Source: an uncultured Novosphingobium sp. (lineage in GTDB: Bacteria > Pseudomonadota > Alphaproteobacteria > Sphingomonadales > Sphingomonadaceae). From it: a stretch of DNA of 10,847 nucleotides. A program made the translations under genes and the position numbers. Positions within the stretch are counted from its first letter, which is position 1; the number at the start of each line of letters is the position of its first letter. Positions 5,462 through 10,847 of this stretch are shown one piece after another. The notes beneath the pieces are model-generated. The model did not search any database. It had not been told where the DNA came from and saw only the letters and a program-made list of their open reading frames with translations. Where the stretch lies: assembly GCA_938005655.1 (NCBI GenBank), contig CALLNA010000236.1:1-10847 (forward strand). Reading direction: 5' to 3'.

Positions 5462-6052
5462 TTACCCCACCCACTCCGCGACCTGGCTCGCCACCTGGTT
5501 CGCGGCCTGGTTCAGCGCCGGGCCGACGGCTTCCGCCTTGGGCTCGATCCCCGGAACCACGGCCTCGAACCGCTTGGTCGTGACCGTGCCGTTCCGGGCC
5601 TCACGGATCGCGTCGTAGCGGACGATGACGGCGCGGCGGCGGGCGTCGTAGCCCATGTCGAGCAGACGTCCGGCGAGGCGTCCGCCGCCGCCGGCCTCGA
5701 CCTGGTTGTCCTCGACCACCAGCCGCCCGGACTTGGCGCGGATCGTCTCGGCAAGCAGGCTGCGGAACAGGCGGGCGGGACGCTCGACCCATTGCGCGTT
5801 CTGGAGGTAGGCGACGTTCGCGTCGTCGATCTGCACCGGGATGCGCTGCACCGCGAGGCGGCGATCGGTCTCCGGCTCGGCGACGACGAGCGCGTCCTTG
5901 AGCGCGCCGCTGGCGCTGGCGCCGGCGGGCGCGGAATTAGCCGGGGTCAGGCTGACCAGGGTCGGCGGCGCCTTGCCGCCGCCCAGGTTCACGCAGCCCG
6001 CCAGGGCCAGGAACGGCGCGGCCGCGAGCCAGATAGGGGCGGTCCTCTTCAT
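5462..6052 (-). CDS. ABC-type transport auxiliary lipoprotein (PqiC-like)
   Basis: A 196-residue lipoprotein. The signal peptide MKRTAPIWLAAAPFLALAGC ends in a lipobox (LAGC, lipidated Cys20); Val at +2 favours sorting to the outer membrane. The mature part contains a low-complexity Ala/Ser/Gly linker, then IPVQIDDANVAYL and WVERPARLFRSLLAETI, the pattern of the auxiliary lipoproteins (PqiC/DUF330-like) encoded with MCE transporters. The C-terminus ALNQAANQVASQVAEWVG is an amphipathic helix. Its ATG overlaps the MCE gene's stop by 4 nt, making it the last gene of the cassette. It likely docks the periplasmic MCE protein to the outer membrane, taking a place that soluble MlaC fills in the E. 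coli Mla system; that role is inferred. Confidence 0.88.
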   Translation of the reverse strand: MKRTAPIWLAAAPFLALAGCVNLGGGKAPPTLVSLTPANSAPAGASASGALKDALVVAEPETDRRLAVQRIPVQIDDANVAYLQNAQWVERPARLFRSLLAETIRAKSGRLVVEDNQVEAGGGGRLAGRLLDMGYDARRRAVIVRYDAIREARNGTVTTKRFEAVVPGIEPKAEAVGPALNQAANQVASQVAEWVG

Positions 6053-6987
6053 GGCTTGTACTCCGGCAGCTTCGGGCTGCCGAGCAACGAGCCCGCACCC
6101 TGGTCGTCGATCTTCTCGGTCACGTCGCGCAGCGCGCGGGTGGCGGCGCGCAGGTCGCGCAGCGTCGCCTCGGCAGCGGGCAGGGTCGTGTCGGAAAGCT
6201 GCTTCGCCGCGGGCCGTGCGTCGCTCAGCGTGCCCTTGAGCTCATCGACCGCGCCCTGGGCCGAGTGCAGCGTCTGGCGGAGCTGGCTCGCCAGCGACTG
6301 GCCGTCCTGGCTGAGCAGGGTGTTCGCCGAATTGCCGACCTTCTCGAAGGTCGCCAGCGTCTGGGTCGCCTGGCGCAGGGTGATCTGCAATTCGGCCAGG
6401 GTCCGCTCGACCTGGGGCGAGGCATTGGCGAGGTTGCCGGTCAGCTTGTCGGTATTGGCCAGGATATTGCTGATCGAGGCCTGGTTCTGGTCGGACAGCA
6501 GCAGGGTCAGCCGCTCGGTCAGGGTGGTCAGGCGTTCGAGTAGCAGCGGCGCGTTGTTGAGCAGCGCGCCGAGGCCGCCCGTCTTGGTCGGGATCACCGG
6601 CACGCCGTTCGGCCCCGGCTCCTTGATCGGCGGCGCGCCGCGCACCCCGCCGTTGAGCTGGATGTTGGAGACGCCGGTGAAGCTGCCCTGGATCGTCGCG
6701 GTCGTGCCCTGGAGGATCGGGATCTTCTCATCCACCGCGACGCGGACCCGCACGAAGCTGGGGTCCTTGGTCCACAGCTCGATGTCCTTGATCTGCCCGG
6801 CCGGCACGCCCGCGTAGGAGACGCCGGTGCCCTTGGCCAGGCCGTCGACCGACTGCTTGAAGAAGATGTCGTACTCGTTCTGGCTGCCCTCGCCCAGCTT
6901 GGCCAGCCAGATGATGAAGGCCGCCAGGCAGGCCAGCAGGATGAGCGTGACCGCTCCGACCCAGACGTTGTTGGCGCGCGTTTCCAT
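6049..6987 (-). CDS. mlaD: MCE-family lipid-binding protein (MlaD-like)
   Basis: A 312-residue inner-membrane-anchored periplasmic protein. One N-terminal transmembrane helix (about 10-29, VGAVTLILLACLAAFIIWLA) precedes a single MCE domain at about 38-117 (YDIFFKQSVDGLAKGTGVSYAG, VPAGQIKDIEL, TATIQGSFTGVSNIQLNGG). Residues about 140-295 form a long helical, Leu/Thr/Gln-rich region. MCE proteins form hexameric rings that carry lipid between the ABC transporter and the outer membrane. E. coli MlaD is about 180 residues; the added helical C-terminus is closer to longer MCE proteins that may build a channel. ATG at 6987 is 9 nt after the ATPase stop with only a weak GAGC-type ribosome site, so coupling is likely. 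Confidence 0.92.
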   Translation of the reverse strand: METRANNVWVGAVTLILLACLAAFIIWLAKLGEGSQNEYDIFFKQSVDGLAKGTGVSYAGVPAGQIKDIELWTKDPSFVRVRVAVDEKIPILQGTTATIQGSFTGVSNIQLNGGVRGAPPIKEPGPNGVPVIPTKTGGLGALLNNAPLLLERLTTLTERLTLLLSDQNQASISNILANTDKLTGNLANASPQVERTLAELQITLRQATQTLATFEKVGNSANTLLSQDGQSLASQLRQTLHSAQGAVDELKGTLSDARPAAKQLSDTTLPAAEATLRDLRAATRALRDVTEKIDDQGAGSLLGSPKLPEYKP

Positions 6988-6996
6988 GGTCGTGCT

Positions 6997-7911
6997 CTAT
7001 GCCCCCTGCGCCTTCGGCTTGTCCACGGGCTTGCCCTGCGGCGAGCCCCCGATGTTCCGCGAACCAAGCGCCGCCCGGCCCCGCGGGCCGTTGAAATATT
7101 CCTGGATCCACGGATGATCCAAAGCCAGCAGCTCCGGGATCGTTCCCACGGCGATGACCTTCTTGTCCGCGAGCACGGCGACGCGGTCGCAGATCTCGTG
7201 AAGGGTATCGAGGTCGTGGGTGATCAGGAACACGGTCAGGCCCAGGGTCTCCTGCAATTCCTTGGTCAGCCGGTCGAAGGAGGCCGCGCCGATCGGGTCG
7301 AGCCCGGCGGTCGGCTCGTCGAGGAACAGCAGCTCCGGATCGAGCGCCAGGGCGCGGGCGAGGCCGGCGCGCTTGCGCATCCCGCCCGACAGCTCGGACG
7401 GATACTTGGCCGCCGCCTCGGGCGGGAGGCCCGAGAGCATGATCTTGTAGAGGGCGATCTGGTGCAGCAGCTCGGCGTCGAGCTCGGGATAGAACTGGCG
7501 CAGCGGCACCTCGACGTTCTCGGCCACGGTCAGGGTCGAGAACAGGGCGCCGCCCTGGAACAGCACGCCCCATTGCGAGCGGATGTCGATGTCGTCGTCG
7601 GCGCGGGCGTCGGTGATCCGCTCGCCGAGCACCTCGATCGTCCCCTCGTCAGAGATCTGGAGGCCGATGATCGAGCGCATCAGCACCGACTTGCCGGTGC
7701 CCGAGCCGCCGACCACGCCGATGATCTCACCGCGATTCACCGTGAGGTCGAGGTCCTCGTGGATCACCTGATCGCCGAAGGAGTTGCGCAGGCCCTTCAC
7801 CACGATCGGATGCTCACCCGAGAAGCGCGGCGGCAGCCCGGCGCGCGCGGCCTCGTCCACCTGGCGCTCGGCAGCCTCCGCGGGCTCGGCTTCGGGCTCG
7901 TCCGGGCTCAC
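6997..7911 (-). CDS. mlaF: ABC transporter ATP-binding protein (MlaF-like)
   Basis: A 304-residue cytoplasmic ATPase powering the MCE lipid transporter. Walker A is GGSGTGKS at 68-75, Q-loop Gln119, signature LSGGM at 174-178, Walker B LLFLDEP at 194-200 and the H-loop His232 in THD. The EYFNGPRGRAA stretch after the core is typical of MlaF-type ATPases. An acidic N-terminal 25 residues and a basic/Pro tail extend the core. The start is GTG at 7911, chosen because GTGA overlaps the permease stop by 4 nt and no other initiator lies ahead of the conserved domain. Confidence 0.93.
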   Translation of the reverse strand: MSPDEPEAEPAEAAERQVDEAARAGLPPRFSGEHPIVVKGLRNSFGDQVIHEDLDLTVNRGEIIGVVGGSGTGKSVLMRSIIGLQISDEGTIEVLGERITDARADDDIDIRSQWGVLFQGGALFSTLTVAENVEVPLRQFYPELDAELLHQIALYKIMLSGLPPEAAAKYPSELSGGMRKRAGLARALALDPELLFLDEPTAGLDPIGAASFDRLTKELQETLGLTVFLITHDLDTLHEICDRVAVLADKKVIAVGTIPELLALDHPWIQEYFNGPRGRAALGSRNIGGSPQGKPVDKPKAQGA

Positions 7912-9032
7912 CCCCAGTTCACCTTGGTGAAGAACACCGCGAAGAAGGCGTCGAGCACGATGACCATGAAGATCGCCTGGACCACGGCCATGGTCGTGCG
8001 CAGGCCGACCTCCTCCGAGCTGCCCTTGACCTGCATCCCCTGGTAGCAGCCGCAGACCGCGATGATCAGGCCGAAGACCGGGGCCTTGATCAGGCCGACC
8101 CAGAGGTCGTGGACCGGCACGACCTCCTTGATCCGCCGCAGGAAGGTGAAGACCGGGATGTCGAGCTGAAACTGCGAGATCACCGCGCCGCCGACGATCG
8201 CCACGATCGAGGCGAAGAAGCCGAGCAGGATCATCATGAACATCGCCGCGAGCACCCGGGGGATGACCAGCGCTTCCATCGGCGAGACGCCGATCGTGCG
8301 CATCGCGTCGATCTCCTCGGTCAGCTTCATCGTGCCGATCTGCGCGGCGAAGGCCGAGCCGGAGCGGCCGGCGACCATGATCGCGGTCATCAGGATGCCC
8401 AGCTCGCGCATGGCGATCCGCCCGGTCAGGTTGACGGTGAGCATCTCGGCCCCGAACTGCTGGAGCTGGACCGCGCCCTGCTGGGCGATGACGATGCCGA
8501 TCAGGAAGCTCATCAGGCCGATGATCCCGAGGCCGGAGATGCCGACCAGCTCGATCTGGCGGACCAGGGCCTTGGTCCGGAAGCGGTGCGGATGGCGGAT
8601 GACCGCGCCGAAGGCGAGGATCATCGAGCCGATGAAGCCGAGCACCCCGACCACGCCCTGCCCCCAGCCGATCACCAGCTTGCCGACGCCGAGCGGCACG
8701 CGCTCCAGCAGCGGCGGCCGCTCCGGGTGGATCGCGCCCTCGCCGGTGGACTTGCTGACCGCCTCGATCAGGCGCTTGGCTTCGTCGCTGGCGCCGGTGA
8801 TCTCGGCCCCGGTGTCGCGCGACAGCCGCCAGGCGAGCCAGGCGCCGACCGTGTCGATCGCGGGAACGGCGGAAAGGTCGACGCGCGCCAGCGGTTCGTC
8901 CAGCGAGCGCACCCGGCGCTCGACGAGCCCGACCGTCGACACCAGCAGCGGGCCCTTGAACGAAAGGGTCGCCGCACCGTGTCCATCAGCCTCGGTGGAG
9001 AAGTCGGCCCACTCACGCATACGGCTGGTCAT
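7908..9032 (-). CDS. mlaE: MlaE-family lipid ABC transporter permease with N-terminal STAS domain
   Basis: A 374-residue permease. Residues about 20-100 form a STAS-like domain (LSFKGPLLV, VDLSAVPAIDTVGAWLAWRL), equivalent to the separate MlaB of E. coli. The permease domain (about 125-374) carries several transmembrane helices and the hallmark GRSGSAFAAQIGTMKLTEEI (from Gly222), then DAMRTIGVSPMEALVIPR. With the downstream ATPase and MCE gene it forms the inner-membrane core that moves phospholipid. ATG at 9032 is preferred; ATG at 9020 is an alternative. Neither has a clear Shine-Dalgarno. The open frame continues to 9467, but that extension lies antisense to valS coding sequence and is not credible. 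Confidence 0.93.
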   Translation of the reverse strand: MTSRMREWADFSTEADGHGAATLSFKGPLLVSTVGLVERRVRSLDEPLARVDLSAVPAIDTVGAWLAWRLSRDTGAEITGASDEAKRLIEAVSKSTGEGAIHPERPPLLERVPLGVGKLVIGWGQGVVGVLGFIGSMILAFGAVIRHPHRFRTKALVRQIELVGISGLGIIGLMSFLIGIVIAQQGAVQLQQFGAEMLTVNLTGRIAMRELGILMTAIMVAGRSGSAFAAQIGTMKLTEEIDAMRTIGVSPMEALVIPRVLAAMFMMILLGFFASIVAIVGGAVISQFQLDIPVFTFLRRIKEVVPVHDLWVGLIKAPVFGLIIAVCGCYQGMQVKGSSEEVGLRTTMAVVQAIFMVIVLDAFFAVFFTKVNWG

Positions 9033-9123
9033 GCGGGAAAAACGCTTTGGCGACAAGTCTATGAGGCAAGCGGGCGGAATCCCTGGGTTGCGCTGACAAA
9101 TGGGGGCTGGCAAAGCGCCGCCC
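9033..9123. promoter_or_regulatory. Divergent mlaE / valS intergenic region
   Basis: These 91 bp must contain the signals for both divergent units if each has its own promoter. I see only weak hexamers (for example TTGTCA reading leftward near 9103-9098 and TTGCGC reading rightward at 9089-9094) with no convincing partner, and no Shine-Dalgarno on either side. Confidence 0.4.
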
Positions 9124-10847
9124 ATGACCCCAGAAGACTCCGGCGCCAGTTCCTCTACAACGCTCGACAAGACTTTCGATCCCGCCGCGATCGAGGCGAA
9201 GTGGTACAAGCACTGGGAGGAGAACGGCCTGTTCCGCCCGGAGCGGCCGGACGCGACGCCCTTCACCATCGTCAACCCGCCGCCGAACGTCACCGGATCG
9301 CTGCACATCGGCCATGCGCTGGACAACACGCTCCAGGACGTGGTCATCCGCCATGAGCGGCTGCGCGGCAAGGACGCGCTGTGGGTGGTCGGCACCGACC
9401 ACGCCGGCATCGCGACGCAGATGGTGGTCGAGCGCCAGCTCGAGGCTCGCCAAGACAAGCGCACCAACTACACGCGCGAGCAATTCGTCGACAAGGTCTG
9501 GGAATGGAAAGCCGAGAGCGGCGGGACGATCACTCGCCAGCTTCGCCGCCTGGGCTGCTCGATGGACTGGTCCAGGGAACAGTTCACCATGGACCCGCAT
9601 TTCACGCGCGCCGTGGTCAAGGTGTTCGTCGACCTCTACAACCAGGGCCTGATCTACCGCGACAAGCGGCTGGTGAACTGGGACCCCAAGCTCAAGACCG
9701 CGATCTCCGACCTGGAGGTCGAGACCCGCGAGATCAAGGGCGGCTTCTGGCACTTCAAGTACCCGCTAGCCGACGGCGTGAAGCTCGACAGCGGGGCGGA
9801 CCACATCGTCGTCGCCACGACCCGGCCCGAGACCATGCTGGCCGACATGGCCGTGGCGGTGAACGCCGAGGACCCGCGCTACAAGTCGGTGATCGGCAAG
9901 GACATCCTCCAGCCGCTCACCGGCCGCCGGTTCAAGGTGATGGCGGACGAGCATGCCGACCCGGAACTCGGCTCGGGCGCGGTGAAGATCACGCCGGGGC
10001 ACGACTTCAACGACTTCGAAGTGGGCAAGAGAGCGGGCATCAAGCCCGCGGACATGCTCAATATGTTCGATGCCGAGGCGAAGGTCGTGCAGACCCGCGA
10101 CGGGCTGATCCCGGCCGAGTTCCTCGGCCTCGACCGCTTCGACGCGCGGGCGCTAGTTGTCGAGCGGATGAAGGAAGCGGGCTTCCTCGTCCCCCACGTC
10201 GACAAGGACGGCACCGAGCACGACGCCGAGCCGCGCACGATCCAGACCCCCTTCGGGGATCGCGGCGGCGTGGTGATCGAACCCTGGCTGACCGACCAGT
10301 GGTACGTCGATGCCGAAACCCTCGCCCAGCCGCCGATCCAGGCGGTGCGCGACGGACGGATCGAGATCGTGCCCAAGTCCTGGGAAAAGACCTTCTTCAA
10401 CTGGATGGAGAACATCCAGCCCTGGTGCGTCTCCCGCCAACTGTGGTGGGGCCACCGGATTCCGGCCTGGTACGGACCTAAGAAATTGGACGATGGGACA
10501 TTCGTTGTAAGTCCAAACTCGCATCACGGTCGACAAATCTTCGTCTGCGAAACCGAGGACGAAGCAAAAGCTCAAGCTCAGGCTTTTTACGGCAATGATG
10601 TTCGAATTAAGCCTTTAGATCACCCGACTACCTCGGAAGATTATCTAAACGCGGGTGAACATACGACGTATATTTATCGCGACGAGGACGTCCTCGACAC
10701 CTGGTTCTCCAGCGCGCTGTGGCCCTTCGCCACGCTCGGCTGGCCGGACGACACCACGCTCTACCAGCGCCACTACCCCAACGACCTGCTGATCTCCGGC
10801 TTCGACATCCTGTTCTTCTGGGATGCGCGCATGGCGATGCAGGGCAT
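9124..10847 (+). CDS. valS: Valyl-tRNA synthetase (N-terminal 574 codons; runs off the window)
   Basis: A class I aminoacyl-tRNA synthetase that charges tRNA(Val). PPPNVTGSLHIGHAL carries the HIGH ATP-binding signature (His61-His64), followed by WVVGTDHAGIATQ at 87-99. The editing domain, which hydrolyses mischarged Thr-tRNA(Val), starts before TTRPETMLAD at 232-241. NWMENIQPWCVSRQLWWGHRIPAW and DEDVLDTWFSSALWPF follow, and the window ends in FDILFFWDARMAMQG; KMSKS lies beyond. ATG at 9124 is chosen by family start; an in-frame ATG at 9100 would add eight residues (MGAGKAPP). Neither has a clear ribosome site. Codons 452-519 are markedly AT-richer than the rest (see the separate entry), though the frame is intact. 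Confidence 0.96.
   Translation, partial: MTPEDSGASSSTTLDKTFDPAAIEAKWYKHWEENGLFRPERPDATPFTIVNPPPNVTGSLHIGHALDNTLQDVVIRHERLRGKDALWVVGTDHAGIATQMVVERQLEARQDKRTNYTREQFVDKVWEWKAESGGTITRQLRRLGCSMDWSREQFTMDPHFTRAVVKVFVDLYNQGLIYRDKRLVNWDPKLKTAISDLEVETREIKGGFWHFKYPLADGVKLDSGADHIVVATTRPETMLADMAVAVNAEDPRYKSVIGKDILQPLTGRRFKVMADEHADPELGSGAVKITPGHDFNDFEVGKRAGIKPADMLNMFDAEAKVVQTRDGLIPAEFLGLDRFDARALVVERMKEAGFLVPHVDKDGTEHDAEPRTIQTPFGDRGGVVIEPWLTDQWYVDAETLAQPPIQAVRDGRIEIVPKSWEKTFFNWMENIQPWCVSRQLWWGHRIPAWYGPKKLDDGTFVVSPNSHHGRQIFVCETEDEAKAQAQAFYGNDVRIKPLDHPTTSEDYLNAGEHTTYIYRDEDVLDTWFSSALWPFATLGWPDDTTLYQRHYPNDLLISGFDILFFWDARMAMQG
10477..10680 (+). other. Low-GC segment inside valS with foreign-looking codon use
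   Basis: Hand counting gives 91 G/C in the 200 bases 10481-10680 (about 45%), against 72% in 10321-10380 and 70% in 10681-10740. Of 68 codons (452-519), 28 end in G or C (about 41%). It uses TTA, CTA, GTA, ATT, TAT, CGA and AGT, which are rare elsewhere in the window. The encoded stretch runs from just after RIPAWYG to just before DEDVLDTWF, contains the family-like RQIFVCETEDEAKAQAQAFYG, and keeps the frame. The right boundary is abrupt, and the left one falls between the GGA and CCT codons. Confidence 0.8.

Noticed and set aside
8109..9356. 415-codon plus-strand frame rich in His, Asp, Arg and Gly
   Set aside because: It is antisense to the STAS-permease gene, and its composition is typical of shadow frames in high-GC DNA.
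9033..9467. Extended mlaE reading frame starting at 9467
   Set aside because: The extra 145 codons lie mostly antisense to valS coding sequence and carry no STAS or permease motif.
9381..10481. Long plus-strand open frame (366 codons) within valS
   Set aside because: It is a second frame over valS, Arg/Gly/Pro-rich and without domain signatures; valS itself shows all expected motifs in its own frame.
10477..10680. Intein or insertion sequence inside valS
   Set aside because: The tract is only about 200 bp, in frame, has no splicing motifs, terminal inverted repeats or target duplication, and encodes ValS-like sequence.

Overview
This window looks like ordinary chromosome from a GC-rich alphaproteobacterium, most probably a member of the Sphingomonadales (Sphingomonas-like). 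The evidence is an ATP12-type F1-ATPase chaperone gene, a GatCAB operon, an MCE transporter whose permease carries an N-terminal STAS domain, strongly GC-biased third codon positions, and two kinds of palindromic intergenic repeat that I associate with this order. There is no rRNA, tRNA, CRISPR array, transposase or phage gene. The taxon call is inference from gene content; I could not run a search.

Layout. Positions 1-1345, minus strand, read right to left: rpsU (ribosomal protein bS21), an intrinsic terminator, a membrane-anchored FKBP prolyl isomerase, gatC, and the first 56 codons of gatA. Positions 1346-1625 form a divergent, hairpin-rich intergenic region. Positions 1626-4908, plus strand: crcB (fluoride channel), an RluC-type pseudouridine synthase, a HAD phosphatase, a 68-residue two-helix membrane protein and atp12. 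Three of the four junctions are 4-nt ATGA overlaps; the fourth (pseudouridine synthase to HAD) is occupied by a large palindromic repeat. A small basic protein follows at 4958-5263. A second inverted repeat at 5284-5372 separates it from the converging minus-strand block.

Positions 5462-9032, minus strand, encode a compact lipid-transport (MCE/Mla-type) cassette: STAS-permease (mlaE-like), ATPase (mlaF-like), MCE substrate-binding protein (mlaD-like) and a PqiC-like auxiliary lipoprotein. Junctions overlap by 4 nt or are 9 nt apart. The products should form an inner-membrane ABC complex with a periplasmic MCE ring and a lipoprotein partner, moving lipid across the envelope. Positions 9124-10847, plus strand, hold the first 574 codons of valS, transcribed divergently from the transporter.

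No new defence or mobile system is visible. The observations most worth a second look are a sharply bounded low-GC stretch inside valS (about 10477-10680), and the 50-nt inverted repeat at 3220-3347. In that repeat the two inner hairpins differ by compensatory changes, and one arm supplies the ribosome binding site of the next gene. Smaller points are SD-overlapping or leader hairpins near crcB and rpsU, and two uncharacterised small proteins.
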